From the NCBI GenBank assembly GCA_048941605.1, contig JBHLNL010000002.1, forward strand, positions 3,618 through 67,617: a stretch of 64,000 nucleotides of DNA. The letters are read 5' to 3'. A model generated the notes under the pieces. The model was given only the letters and a program-made list of their open reading frames with translations. It ran no database searches and had not been told where the DNA came from. A program made the position numbers and the translations under genes. This stretch comes from Loki-b32 sp048941605 (lineage in GTDB: Archaea; Asgardarchaeota; Lokiarchaeia; Sigyniarchaeales; SOKP01). Below are positions 8,353-18,193 of this stretch, in pieces (the first letter of the stretch is position 1; each line of letters begins with the position of its first letter).

Positions 8353-9243
8353 TTATAAATATTGAAAAACAATTTCAAAATCTGAGAAATCAAAGGGTTT
8401 TAATATATAGCCATCCGCCATAGTTTCCGCCATCTTTTTTTCTACTTCTGATCCTGGTATAGCAGTTAACAAATAAACAGGGATCTCTTGATACTTTTCA
8501 TGTTCCTTAATCATTTTGCAAATCTCATAACCCGAAATATCCGGGAGTATGACATCCAGTAAAATTAACTTGGGAACACCACCTCTTATTTCTTCTATTC
8601 CTTTGGTTCCACTTATTACGCCTTTACATTTGTAACCTTTGCTCTCAAAATAACTTGTAAGAAGTCGGATCGTGGCTAAATCATCTTCAATTAAGAGGAT
8701 ATCATATTGTGGATGAGGTTCTTCAGTAGCAATTTTATCCAAGATGTTAATGATTTTATTTTCAAGGAGTAAACTTTGATCAAAGATGTTTTTAATAGTT
8801 AATAAGACATCTTCATTCAATTCGTCAGCGTAATTTTCTAGAAGGAGCTGACTAAAACCTTTTATTGTGGTGAGTGGTTCCTTTAAAGCATGAGAGATAT
8901 TAGAAATTGTCTTTTCATCCATTTTTTGTAGTTTATCGCTTAAAAGGTCAGATTTTTGTTCAATATAATAATCTACACTCTCTCTAATAAGAGCTGATAT
9001 TGTAGAGTATTCCTTTTTTTCTTTAAATTTTTGCCATTGGTCTTTTGTTTCTTCTGATACATACAAAGAGATCCTTTCTTTGTCTCTATCATAGATTTTC
9101 TCTCCTTTTAACCATTTTTTAAAACCTTCAGTAATAGAACCCCGCCAGATGGCGTATTTGTCAGTTTTTTCTTGATATTCTTTCATCAATTCTTTAACTT
9201 CTTTACTATCTAAGTCGAGTTTATCGATCTCCTCATCTGTCAT
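8353..9243 (-). CDS. RHH-DHp-receiver regulator (headless hybrid signalling protein), copy 1
   Basis: 296 aa. Three parts: a ribbon-helix-helix-like DNA-binding segment (about 57-97, RISLYVSEETKDQW then TISALIRESVDYYI); a HisKA-type dimerisation/phosphoacceptor helix pair (about 107-172, His118 in SHALKEPLTTIKGFSQLLL) with no HATPase domain after it; and a receiver domain (180-296, acidic pair Asp187/188, phospho-Asp230, Thr260, Lys282). It is probably a phosphorylation-switched DNA-binding protein driven by kinases elsewhere. Upstream of this ATG the frame stays open to an ATA codon at 9321 preceded by AGAGGG, so the true start may be there, adding a charged tail. A close paralog lies at 9564-10436. 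Confidence 0.85.
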   Translation of the reverse strand: MTDEEIDKLDLDSKEVKELMKEYQEKTDKYAIWRGSITEGFKKWLKGEKIYDRDKERISLYVSEETKDQWQKFKEKKEYSTISALIRESVDYYIEQKSDLLSDKLQKMDEKTISNISHALKEPLTTIKGFSQLLLENYADELNEDVLLTIKNIFDQSLLLENKIINILDKIATEEPHPQYDILLIEDDLATIRLLTSYFESKGYKCKGVISGTKGIEEIRGGVPKLILLDVILPDISGYEICKMIKEHEKYQEIPVYLLTAIPGSEVEKKMAETMADGYILKPFDFSDFEIVFQYL

Positions 9244-9563
9244 ACTCTTGCGTTCAGATTCATCATCTAAATCCTTATCCTTCTCAGTTTTTTTAGTTTC
9301 ATTATTTTTCTTTGAAATTATATGATCCCTCTTTTTTTATCACAAAACTATTATTTTGTAAACAATCATTATAAATTATACAAAAATCTTTTTATGTGTA
9401 TGATTTCATATAACAATGATTTCCAATATTGTGTAATTTTTTATCTATTTATAAATGTTTTTTATTATAATACTATTGTGTCATTGTGATTATGCCCAAA
9501 ATCTATTAGAAACCGATAAATTTGGTAAGATTAAAAAATTTATTTAATTTTGAGATTATATGT
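9244..9563. other. Intergenic region between the two regulator paralogs
   Basis: The first 78 bases, up to about 9321, may be coding (see the start question for the 8353-9243 gene). The rest is AT-rich and has TATA-like stretches, for example TTTATAAATAG on the minus strand near 9446-9456. It also has an imperfect palindrome, ACAAAACTATTATTTTGT, near 9342-9359, which could be an operator for an RHH protein. No other ORF is supported. Confidence 0.35.
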
Positions 9564-10436
9564 TTAACTTTTCTTCAAAATATCAAAAATTACTTCAAAA
9601 TCAGAAAAGTTAAATGGTTTTAATATATATCCATCTGCCTTTGTATCTACTAAGTTCTTTTCTACTTCACTACCCGCAATAGCAGTCAAAAAAAATAAAG
9701 GAATGTGTTCCCATTCTTTATCTGATTTAATCGTTTTACATATATCATATCCACTCAGATCAGGTAAAATAATATCTAATAAAATTAGTTTTGGAATTGT
9801 ATTGCCAAGTTCCTCCAAACCCTTTGAACCACTTACAACGCCTTTACATTTAAATCCTTTACTGTCAAAATAACTTGTTATTAATCGTATTGTTGCGAGA
9901 TCGTCTTCAATTAATAAAACATCGTATTCAGACTCCACTTTTATATTATCTAAGATATTAATAATTTTTTTTTCAAGAAGGATGCTCTGCTCAAAAATAT
10001 TTTTTACAGTCTCTAAAACTTGGGAGTTTAACTTTTCTCTGTAATTCTCAAGAAGTAGCTGCGAATAACCTTTAATAGAAGTTAAAGGTTCTTTTAATGT
10101 ATGAGAAATTGTCGAGATGGTTTGAGGATTTAATCTAGAAAGTTTATTTTTAGTATTATTTGATTTACTTTCTATAAAGGTAGAAACCGCTTCCCTAATT
10201 AATTTAGAAATCGTTAAATCTCCATTATTTTTAGTATATTCTAACCATTTTGATTTTGTATCCTCTGATACATACAAAGAAATACGTTCTTTATCTCGAT
10301 GATATACTTTTTCCCCTTTTTGCCACTTTCTAAAACCTTCAGTCACGACTCCACGCCAGATCGCATATCTACCAGTTTCTTTCTCATATCTCTTCATTTC
10401 CTCTGATTTTTCAGTGTAGTTCTCATTGTTATTCAT
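9564..10436 (-). CDS. RHH-DHp-receiver regulator, copy 2
   Basis: 290 aa, full-length paralog of the 8353-9243 product. The shared core starts at YAIWRGVVTEGFRKWQKGEK. Features are an RHH-like segment (about 50-90), the phosphoacceptor His112 in SHTLKEPLTSIKGYSQLLL, no ATPase head, and a receiver with Asp178/179, Asp221, Thr251 and Lys273. A clear ribosome site, AAGGAG, precedes the ATG. The two genes are in tandem and separately transcribed, to judge from a 320-bp gap. Retention of all receiver residues argues that phosphotransfer is functional. Targets and the partner kinase are unknown. Confidence 0.87.
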   Translation of the reverse strand: MNNNENYTEKSEEMKRYEKETGRYAIWRGVVTEGFRKWQKGEKVYHRDKERISLYVSEDTKSKWLEYTKNNGDLTISKLIREAVSTFIESKSNNTKNKLSRLNPQTISTISHTLKEPLTSIKGYSQLLLENYREKLNSQVLETVKNIFEQSILLEKKIINILDNIKVESEYDVLLIEDDLATIRLITSYFDSKGFKCKGVVSGSKGLEELGNTIPKLILLDIILPDLSGYDICKTIKSDKEWEHIPLFFLTAIAGSEVEKNLVDTKADGYILKPFNFSDFEVIFDILKKS

Positions 10437-11044
10437 AGAGGACTCCTTAATTTTTGTACCATCAATATTTAACTAATTTTAAGTTGAAACCATAATAAAA
10501 GAACTATTATTTAATGTTTTTTTTATTTTTTTTACTTGTTTTAAAACGGAATTTTGTGTATAAAAATGTAATTAAATAAGAATAATGAAGCCCTAAATAT
10601 CTAAAACTACGAATTAAACAATAACATTAATAGTAATTAATTCTCATATAACGAATCCAATTAGGCATGATTAATTCTTTTTTTTTTTTATGCTAAAAAA
10701 AGAGGTGGTTTTATTTATTTCCTAATTATCCGACAAATTTGATGTTTTCGTAAAAATGTGCAGAAGTCTTTATAACAAAAATGTATCTTCTGGGTATTGT
10801 TTGCTTTTTATAATTTCCATTTAATACTTTTTACTAACAAATTTAGTATAGCAATTTTTGTACACAAATATTTTATCAATATTTAAAGGATTTGTTATCA
10901 CAACAACATTTAAATAGAAGATAGGGATTTATTATTATAACAATAAAGAAATTTTTTAACACAAAAAAAGTTAAAAATAAAATTTTTTATCTTGTGTGTG
11001 TTCAAAAAATCTAATATTATGAATTTTGATTAGGGTTATGATTC
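10437..11044. other. 608-bp divergent control region upstream of a TFB gene
   Basis: No ORF is supported on either strand. The stretch is A/T-homopolymer rich (T runs at about 10679-10690 and 10516-10535). TTTAAATAG at 10910-10918 resembles a TATA box for the TFB gene and would give a leader of about 100 nt. On the other strand the region is the promoter side of the copy-2 RHH-receiver regulator, which could plausibly bind here (inference). Confidence 0.4.
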
Positions 11045-11935
11045 ATGGTTGTTGAAATTACGCCTCAAACTGGTTTTTGTCCTGAATGTGGTGGCAGCAC
11101 AATTGATATTCATCAAAGAGGGGAGATAGTGTGTAAACATTGTGGTTTAGTGGTATCTGAAAAGGCAGTAGACATCACTCACAGTGGTATAAGGGCTTAT
11201 TCAAAGCAAGAAAAGGATAAAAAAGAAAGAACAGGATGTCCTATTTCAATATTGATGCCTGATATTGGACTTAGTACAATAATTGATAGGACGAAAATAA
11301 AAAATCCTGATTTAAGAAGAGCAGCAAAATGGAATACTCATCTATCATGGGAGAAACGGAATATGCTTATTGCCATAACAGAATTAAAGAGAATTGGTGG
11401 TAATTTAAATTTTCCAGAGAGAGTAAAGAAAGCAGCTGTTCGACTTTATAAAGAAGTATTCAAAAAAAATCTCTTAAGGGGCAGATCTATAAATGGTATG
11501 ATTGCGGCTTGTGCATACTATGTTTGCAAGCAGGAAAAAGTTCCTATTACTCTTCAAGAAATCTTGGATGAGGCTTCAATTAATGATAATATTGTGAAGA
11601 AATGCTACAAGATCTTAGTGAGAGAATTGAACTTAAAATCACCTCATATTGATCCTGTATCCCTTATACCACGCTATTGCGCCGATTTAGGCTTACATAT
11701 TAATGTAGAGAAGGAAGCAATAAAAATATTAAAGAACTTCATAGCAAACACATCAATTTGTGGCAAAGATCCAAAAGGGTTATGTGCAGGAGCGATTTAT
11801 TTAGTATCGAAACTAAAAAATCATAGAGTAAGCCAAAAAGACATTTCAAAAATAATTGGAGTCACTGAGGTAACTCTTCGTTCAAGGTATAAAGAATTTT
11901 TACAAAATGTAACATTTAATTTTAATGCGAATTAG
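11045..11935 (+). CDS. tfb: Transcription initiation factor IIB (TFB)
   Basis: 296 aa. It recruits RNA polymerase to the TBP-TATA complex. The N-terminal zinc ribbon is CPECGGSTIDI followed by VCKHCG; a B-reader/linker region is rich in charged residues (SKQEKDKKERTGCP). Two cyclin folds follow (about 105-195 and 200-290), with RGRSINGMIAACAYYVCKQ and CGKDPKGLCAGAIYLVSKL as the matching helices. The second cyclin repeat ends with an HTH, VSQKDISKIIGVTEVTLRSRYKEF, used for BRE recognition. Multiple TFBs are common in archaea, so this may be one of several. Confidence 0.97.
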   Translation: MVVEITPQTGFCPECGGSTIDIHQRGEIVCKHCGLVVSEKAVDITHSGIRAYSKQEKDKKERTGCPISILMPDIGLSTIIDRTKIKNPDLRRAAKWNTHLSWEKRNMLIAITELKRIGGNLNFPERVKKAAVRLYKEVFKKNLLRGRSINGMIAACAYYVCKQEKVPITLQEILDEASINDNIVKKCYKILVRELNLKSPHIDPVSLIPRYCADLGLHINVEKEAIKILKNFIANTSICGKDPKGLCAGAIYLVSKLKNHRVSQKDISKIIGVTEVTLRSRYKEFLQNVTFNFNAN

Positions 11936-12119
11936 ACTACATTTTTCTTTTCTATTTCTAAATATGTTAAGGGTTGAGAGGGCGCAATCAATCAATTTTT
12001 TTATATATAATAGAGAAATTCATCATCCCTCATAGTCACTAATAAGATTTATATAGTATACACCATAGTTTTCTGTAAATTTTCTAAAAAAAGTATAAAA
12101 TACTAGAGGGAAATATCAA

Positions 12120-12509
12120 ATGAGTCCTGAAATTATAAAAGGTTTAAAATACACACTTTTAGCGCAACTAGTTATTTTTGTTATATTTGGGATATTTTTT
12201 ACATTTTTCATTGATTTCTACGTGCAATTATTCAGTTGGCCAAATTTAGATCCAACAGCGGGTAGATTTATTGGTGTAATTTTTCTAAGTTTTGCATTTG
12301 TTTTATTTTTAGTGTATAGAGAATCTGATTTTGACAAGATTGAATTAGTCATTATATTGGATATTCTTATAATGATTTTAGGAGCAATTGTTCAATTAAT
12401 AGGAGCCTTCCTTGATGGAACTGGTTGGGCTGGATGGTTTAACTTCGCTCTTCAAATAGCGTTTTTTGTAGGTTTATTATACTTCTATATTCTACAAGTA
12501 AGACAATAA
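12120..12509 (+). CDS. Small four-helix integral membrane protein
   Basis: 129 aa. Four hydrophobic segments are visible at about 10-35, 47-65, 73-95 and 105-126, joined by short loops with YRESDFDKIE between the second and third. No charged pore or catalytic motif stands out, so the function is unknown. TTTATATA at about 12049-12056 is a good TATA candidate upstream. The gene stands alone between TFB and the convergent uL2 gene. Confidence 0.7.
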   Translation: MSPEIIKGLKYTLLAQLVIFVIFGIFFTFFIDFYVQLFSWPNLDPTAGRFIGVIFLSFAFVLFLVYRESDFDKIELVIILDILIMILGAIVQLIGAFLDGTGWAGWFNFALQIAFFVGLLYFYILQVRQ

Positions 12510-12654
12510 GATGGATTTATATAATTTAACTCAAATTTTTCTTATTTTTTTTTATTTTTAAAGGATTATCTCAGTGTTTTGAATTTCTTAAAAGAGAATT
12601 TTGGGAAAGTAGATAAATTCAAATAAAAACATTAACTGGTCAAAAGAGCAGTGT

Positions 12655-13383
12655 TTAGTTTTGATGCCCTGTTCGACGAGCTGCTATCTGTCCAACCTTC
12701 CTACCTGGAGGAGCATTACGAGAAGTAGTAGTTGGCTTATGTGGTGATTGTTTTGCACCACCACCGTAAGGATGACTAGCTGCTGTCATAGCAACACCAC
12801 GAACTACAGGCCATTTCTTAGCTTTAGATTTTACATAATGAAATTTATTACCAGCTTTTAAGAATGGTTTATCTGTTCTTCCACCTCCCGCAACAACTCC
12901 TACTGTAGCTAAACAATTTTCGTTGATCCATTTGGTTTTTTTTGACCGAAATAATAATTCAACATTCTTTCCAGATCTGTTTCTCACGATCGCAGCAACT
13001 CCAGAAGATCGTGCGAATTTACCCCCATCTTGCGGAGTTGATTCAATGTTAAACACTAAAGTCCCTAATGGCATCTTTTTCAGAGGTAGGACATTTCCAA
13101 CCTCTACTGTTTGACCATATCCAGTTTGAGATTGTATAAATTCCTGTCCAATAAAAATTCCTTCTGGTGGGAGCCAAAGTCCCTTTTCACCATCATCATA
13201 TTGAATTCGAGCTACTGGAGCACCTCTTCCTGGGGAATGGATGAGATCTATTACTTTAAATTTGAATAATTTCTCATTTTTCCGAAACGAGCGATACTTG
13301 ACGGCCCCTATGTGTCTATGACTAGGGCTTCTAAATCCAAGGACACCTCTGCCTTTCCTTTGAGCTAAAATTCGTTTTCCCAA
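12655..13383 (-). CDS. rpl2: 50S ribosomal protein uL2 (L2/L8e)
   Basis: 242 aa, archaeal/eukaryotic type. It starts GKRILAQRKGRG and the C-terminus carries AMTAASHPYGGG, the conserved peptidyl-transferase-centre loop with its critical His, then KPTTTSRNAPPGRKVG. The start codon is TTG (13383); no in-frame ATG fits the family start, and the TTG reading gives the standard MGKRI beginning. It is not inside an S10 cluster here: the neighbours are GatD and a small membrane protein gene, so the ribosomal operon is broken up in this genome. Confidence 0.97.
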   Translation of the reverse strand: MGKRILAQRKGRGVLGFRSPSHRHIGAVKYRSFRKNEKLFKFKVIDLIHSPGRGAPVARIQYDDGEKGLWLPPEGIFIGQEFIQSQTGYGQTVEVGNVLPLKKMPLGTLVFNIESTPQDGGKFARSSGVAAIVRNRSGKNVELLFRSKKTKWINENCLATVGVVAGGGRTDKPFLKAGNKFHYVKSKAKKWPVVRGVAMTAASHPYGGGAKQSPHKPTTTSRNAPPGRKVGQIAARRTGHQN

Positions 13384-13467
13384 TTTATTTCACGGTATTC
13401 TTTGGATATAAACTTAAATTATTTAAACTATAAATTTTTTATCTTTTTCCCAGATAGTTTTGCAAAT

Positions 13468-14826
13468 TTAGAGCTTATTATTTTTCAGTAATTCGTCGAT
13501 ATTATAATTAAAGGCAATAGGGATTTCTCGTTCCAAGAACTCACCTGCAAGATTCTGTAATACTAAAGTTTTAATTTCTTCTGGGTTGTTAGTCTGTCCT
13601 AAAACCCACCCCAGTTTTACATAAGCTACCTCTGGTAATAAGTTTCTTCCAGAGATTAAACCCATATTTAATAATTCTCTTCCAGTTGAGTAAACATTCA
13701 TACCCACAAATCCATGGAGTGTTTGAGTGGTCATAAGAATAGTAATTCCTTCTTGAATCGCTCTTTTAATTGAATCATAAATAGTAGTAGATACATGTCC
13801 TAATCCAGTCCCTGCAATTACAATTCCTTTATATCCTTTATCTATATAAAAGTTAATTAATTCATTATCAGTTCCAGGGTATGAATAAATTAAAGCAGTC
13901 TTCTTTTCAAAGTTAGTAAGGGCTTTTGTTTCTGATTTTGTTCTTTTCTTATAATCATTAGTAAACATCTTGATTTTTCGATTTTGAATCATCCCCAATG
14001 GTATGGTATTTATAGTTCGAAATGTATTTCTTACAGAAGAATGCATTTTCCTAACTAATGTGCCTCTATGAATTAATCCATAATCATGAGATGAAGAGCC
14101 AAGCATGGAAACTACGACTTCAGCGATATCCGATCTTGCTACAACTGCAGCATTAATTAAATTTAAAGCAGCATCTGAGGAAGGTCTATCAGAACTTCTC
14201 TGGCTCCCAACTAAAACTACTGGAGCCCCTAAATCTTTTAACATGAATGAGAGAGCTGCACTAGTAAATGACATTGTATCTGTTCCATGACCAATCATTA
14301 TACCATCGATTCCTGAGTTTGCTACATTTTTAACTTTTTCCGCCAATTTTTGCCAATGATCTGGTTTCATATTTTCTGAAAGGATTTGAAATACAATTTC
14401 GCAATCAAGATTACAAATTTCAGCCAATTCCGGTACAGCACTGAATAATTCTCCGGGAGTAAAAGAAGGAATTACTGCTCCTGTAGTATAGTCTAATCTC
14501 GAGGCAACAGTTCCACCCGTTCCTAATAATTTAAGATTAGGGAGATTTTTATTATTGGGAAATTCTTTTTCTGGAATTTTATATGAAGCTTCTCGTTTTC
14601 CTAATTTTTTAATTTCTTTTATTTCATTAGTATTAATTCCAATATTATAGTTATTACTCAACTTAAGATTGATGAAATTTGGAGCCGAATATTCATTTCT
14701 TGGCAATATTATTCCTTCATAATCTGTTCTTTCAGTTTTTATTTGCACTATGTCCCAAATTTCTATATTATTCTTTTCCAATAACTTTCTTCCTTCCTTT
14801 TTATAACCTTTTAACTTTTCACTCAT
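13468..14826 (-). CDS. gatD: Glutamyl-tRNA(Gln) amidotransferase subunit D
   Basis: 452 aa. An asparaginase-like subunit that releases ammonia from Gln or Asn for GatE. An N-terminal tudor-like domain (about 1-85) precedes the amidase domain. LGTGGTVASRLDYTTGAV (about 101-118) holds the nucleophilic Thr, GIMIGHGTDTMSFTSAALSF the second conserved Thr-Asp pair, and VGSQRSSDRPSSDAALNL the Lys/Ser region. It follows GatE with no gap between the GatE TAA and this ATG. Together they form the archaea-specific GatDE enzyme that makes Gln-tRNA(Gln). Confidence 0.97.
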   Translation of the reverse strand: MSEKLKGYKKEGRKLLEKNNIEIWDIVQIKTERTDYEGIILPRNEYSAPNFINLKLSNNYNIGINTNEIKEIKKLGKREASYKIPEKEFPNNKNLPNLKLLGTGGTVASRLDYTTGAVIPSFTPGELFSAVPELAEICNLDCEIVFQILSENMKPDHWQKLAEKVKNVANSGIDGIMIGHGTDTMSFTSAALSFMLKDLGAPVVLVGSQRSSDRPSSDAALNLINAAVVARSDIAEVVVSMLGSSSHDYGLIHRGTLVRKMHSSVRNTFRTINTIPLGMIQNRKIKMFTNDYKKRTKSETKALTNFEKKTALIYSYPGTDNELINFYIDKGYKGIVIAGTGLGHVSTTIYDSIKRAIQEGITILMTTQTLHGFVGMNVYSTGRELLNMGLISGRNLLPEVAYVKLGWVLGQTNNPEEIKTLVLQNLAGEFLEREIPIAFNYNIDELLKNNKL

Positions 14827-16746
14827 TTATTTCATCTCCTTTAATTTCTCCTTAATTAAATTATCTAATTCTTTAGAAACAACAGCTCCATCAATCTTTC
14901 CTCTTACTTTTTTCATTATTTCTCCCATTAGAGGTCCTTTTGCTCTCATTTCTTTTTCTTTTATCATCTCAAAGTTATTATTTATGATTTCTTTTATTAA
15001 TTGTTTAAGATCCTGAACTGAAATACTTTCAATCTTTAATTTCATTTTAATCTGATCAATAGAGAGTTCAAGAGAATCAGCTTTGAGAATCATAATTTCT
15101 TCTATGGCTTCCTTACTAATTTGATTTTTCTTTAAAAGAGTAAAAATTTCAATAAAGTTATCATCAGAAATGTTTTCTATGTTTTTTCCGTCTCTTCTAA
15201 GAGCAGTTGTCGTTTCTAAAAGAGTTGTGAAGATTAATGATGGATTATCAGGATATAATTTTATTAAATCATCAAACAACTTGAGTTTTCCTGTAAAAAT
15301 CAGGTCTTTTATCAATCTTTCTTCTGCTTTATATTTTTTAGCATACTCTTTTATAATTATCCATGGATATTTTGGGAGTTTTTTTCTTATTTCACTTATT
15401 TCTTCTTCATTGTTAAAGATAGCTTCTGTATCTGTATCAGGATATAACCTCGCGCCCCCATGAAGTTCTCTTAAAAATTCTGTCTTTCCATCCTCAAGAG
15501 CTCTTCTAGTCTCAGGAGGAACACCGTTAAAAGCATATTTTACTCGATTAATGATAACATCCATTGCTGTATTTAATTCTTTTTTGGAGCCTAAAATTAA
15601 TACAAAGCAATCAGATTCTTTAGTAACTAATTTATCTTTGATCTTTTTTATTTCTTCTTTTGAAAAATTATAATTATTTAGGTCTTCATCGGAATGAATT
15701 ATACCTTTTAAACCAGAGATTAATTTTACTTTGCTACTAAGTTCTGTACCAAATCGATAATTTTCCATTAATTCTTTTCCAAATACCCCCTTAAATCCAC
15801 CGAAATTTATTCCATATAGTAATTTTCCTGATTTAATACCTTTAGCTATAAAATTAGATTTAGTTTTAGAGAGAATATCAGTTAAATCTACAAAGCTCTT
15901 TTTAATGTCTGTCTCATTTAATTTTCTTTTGGTTAGTTCTTCCTTAATTTCAAGAAGTTTTAATTGACGTGAAATTTCATGATTGATTAATATAGGAATT
16001 AATCCTAATTTCTGAACTCCTTTTATTTCAATTCTAGTTCCTGCTGTAATACTCACATTAACATCTTGTCTAATTGATCCTAGTACTTTTTTTACATTTG
16101 TGGACCATAATAATAATCCTATTCTTTCAGCACATTCCCTACATTCTTCAGGTGTATTTATATCAGGTTTTGTTGTTACCTCTACTAATGGAATTCCTAA
16201 TCGATCTAATCGAAAATAATTAGTTTTATTTTCTGTTTTAATTTTTCTTGCAGCTTCCTCCTCCAAACTTAAGATTTCTATTCGAACTTTTTTACCACTT
16301 TCTAAAGGAATTGCACCATCGGTCCCTAAAATCATCGTTCGTTGAAAACCACAAGGAACACTTCCATCAAGGTAATTTTTTCTACATACATGCATTTCTT
16401 CAATAATATTTGCATTAACAAGCATAGCAATTTGTAAAGCAATTTTTCTTGCTTCATCATTGCAAGAAAATGGTGGAGTATCATCGAGTTCATAGGTGCA
16501 TACTACATCATTATATCCTTCATAGATAATTCCCATTCCCTTCTCGTATTCTGTTATCATTGCTTTATCATAAGTACCCATTTCACCCAAAACTGGACGC
16601 ATTGCTCGTTCTATTGTGAAATCTGGTTCGCGAGTTCCCTGTAGTTTAGCGGGACACCTACAAAATAATTTTTTTTCGGTATCAAGTTGTTGGTGAATCT
16701 CAAGTCCACATTTAAGGCCTAGTTTTTCATAATCAAATTCGTTCAT
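14827..16746 (-). CDS. gatE: Glutamyl-tRNA(Gln) amidotransferase subunit E
   Basis: 639 aa. GatB-related kinase/transamidase subunit. The N-terminus has LKCGLEIHQQLDT and the GatB/E catalytic core (FCRCPAK, MRPVLGEMG). The mid region GSIRQDVNVSITAGTRIEIKGVQ is strongly conserved in GatB/E. The GatE-specific AspRS-like insertion lies around 280-420, and LHGGARLYPDTDTEAI follows. A C-terminal Yqey-like helical domain ends with KGPLMGEIMKKVRGKIDG, which recognises the tRNA. It is upstream of and coupled to GatD. Confidence 0.97.
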   Translation of the reverse strand: MNEFDYEKLGLKCGLEIHQQLDTEKKLFCRCPAKLQGTREPDFTIERAMRPVLGEMGTYDKAMITEYEKGMGIIYEGYNDVVCTYELDDTPPFSCNDEARKIALQIAMLVNANIIEEMHVCRKNYLDGSVPCGFQRTMILGTDGAIPLESGKKVRIEILSLEEEAARKIKTENKTNYFRLDRLGIPLVEVTTKPDINTPEECRECAERIGLLLWSTNVKKVLGSIRQDVNVSITAGTRIEIKGVQKLGLIPILINHEISRQLKLLEIKEELTKRKLNETDIKKSFVDLTDILSKTKSNFIAKGIKSGKLLYGINFGGFKGVFGKELMENYRFGTELSSKVKLISGLKGIIHSDEDLNNYNFSKEEIKKIKDKLVTKESDCFVLILGSKKELNTAMDVIINRVKYAFNGVPPETRRALEDGKTEFLRELHGGARLYPDTDTEAIFNNEEEISEIRKKLPKYPWIIIKEYAKKYKAEERLIKDLIFTGKLKLFDDLIKLYPDNPSLIFTTLLETTTALRRDGKNIENISDDNFIEIFTLLKKNQISKEAIEEIMILKADSLELSIDQIKMKLKIESISVQDLKQLIKEIINNNFEMIKEKEMRAKGPLMGEIMKKVRGKIDGAVVSKELDNLIKEKLKEMK

Positions 16747-16848
16747 ATTAATCGAATTTTAATTTAAATTTTAGTCAAATACTATTAAGAGTGAATTAAT
16801 AAATCTTATATTAATTTTCAAAAAAGGTTTAGGATATTTTAATATAGG

Positions 16849-17922
16849 TTATTTTAAATAATAAATGCCATTGTTTTGAGTAATCTCAGTATGCTCTGAA
16901 AGATAATCTATTAACATTTGTTTTTGCTTAATATTTTTTTCTATAGTTAGGTCAATTCGAAATGATAGATCTTTAAGGTTCTCAATTCTAATCCAATGCA
17001 ATTTGTTAAAGAATTGCATTATTTTACTAAGAAAGTCTTCTTGTGTGCCAAATTTTTGCAAATCTTTTTCTATTGTTTTAATCCATTTATTAAAAGCAGT
17101 TTTAGTTTTAAAACTTATAAATATTTCATTATCTTCTGCTAAATTCATCCATAAATATTTATCTTTATCCTCAAGTACTCTATTGTAATTTACCATAAAA
17201 TCGACGTTTTCTTTTATCAGTTTTAATCGTTCTTTCTTAGCTAATTCCTTTTTAAATAATAGATCTGTTTCTATAAGATCTAATCTGCAATAATAACCTG
17301 CTGGAGAATAAATAAAATCAGTTACTCTGACCCCTAGTATACCAAAAACAGCTGCAAAAAATTTGCAATTTTCAAAATGCAGATTTTTAAATTTTCCAAT
17401 AAATTCTAAAATCGCTTTGGCAGGTCTATTATCTTTAGAAGGAATTATTTCCAATTGCATATCTTTAGATACCGTAGTAGTGGCATATCTACTTCTTATC
17501 TTTTCAAAAAATAATTTAGCATCTTTAAAATTATTAGTTTTAACCTCTTTATTGAAGAAATCTCGATACATTAATAAAAATCGTGTGTTAAATTCAAATG
17601 AAAAATGTGTATATTTATTAGGTTCAATTGCCATTTCATAAAGTGGAATTGTTGCTTTAAAAGTGAATCGATCGAAGAAATCCTTAATCTTTTTATCTTC
17701 TACTCTCTTAAAGTCATCAATTGTTTTTCCTTCTTCAAATAATTTCAATATATTTTCTATAATATAATTGTAAAAACTTGAAATACTTTTATATCTCTCA
17801 TCATTAGGGTTTTTCATGTGTTTCACATTTACATATCTTTTCACCCATTCTTTAATAGCTGGAGATGTTGAAATGGTTTGTTGAGTTGTTCTCTTATTTG
17901 ATAAATATTTTTTTGGAGACAT
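16849..17922 (-). CDS. Unknown protein with RHH-like N-terminus, copy A of an island-flanking pair
   Basis: 357 aa. I do not recognise the family. The first 60 residues resemble an expanded ribbon-helix-helix: a strand TQQTISTSPAIKEWVKRYV, then a helix YKSISSFYNYIIENILKLF. The rest is mixed alpha/beta with conserved blocks shared with the gene at 21295-22380: FENCKFFAAVFGILGVRVTD, KKELAKKERLKLI and FFNKLHWIRIE. It could be a DNA-binding regulator with a large sensor domain (inference). No membrane segments or metal motifs are visible. Confidence 0.6.
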   Translation of the reverse strand: MSPKKYLSNKRTTQQTISTSPAIKEWVKRYVNVKHMKNPNDERYKSISSFYNYIIENILKLFEEGKTIDDFKRVEDKKIKDFFDRFTFKATIPLYEMAIEPNKYTHFSFEFNTRFLLMYRDFFNKEVKTNNFKDAKLFFEKIRSRYATTTVSKDMQLEIIPSKDNRPAKAILEFIGKFKNLHFENCKFFAAVFGILGVRVTDFIYSPAGYYCRLDLIETDLLFKKELAKKERLKLIKENVDFMVNYNRVLEDKDKYLWMNLAEDNEIFISFKTKTAFNKWIKTIEKDLQKFGTQEDFLSKIMQFFNKLHWIRIENLKDLSFRIDLTIEKNIKQKQMLIDYLSEHTEITQNNGIYYLK

Positions 17923-18193
17923 AATATTTTAAACCTTATCTAATTTTTAAATTTATATTAGTTGAAAAATTCAATTATGTAAAATTTTTTGATATTTACA
18001 ATAAATTCCATAACTTATTTAATATTTATAAGATACATTTTTTTTATTAATACATTTATAATGTAAATTTTTTAGTATTTTCTTTTTAGAAACACCTAAT
18101 ACGAGTTTATTTCTTCAAAATAGAAATTTTGACAACAAATATTCCCTTTCATTAGATTTTTTATTTATAAAGATTAGATCGGTATTGTAGGTT

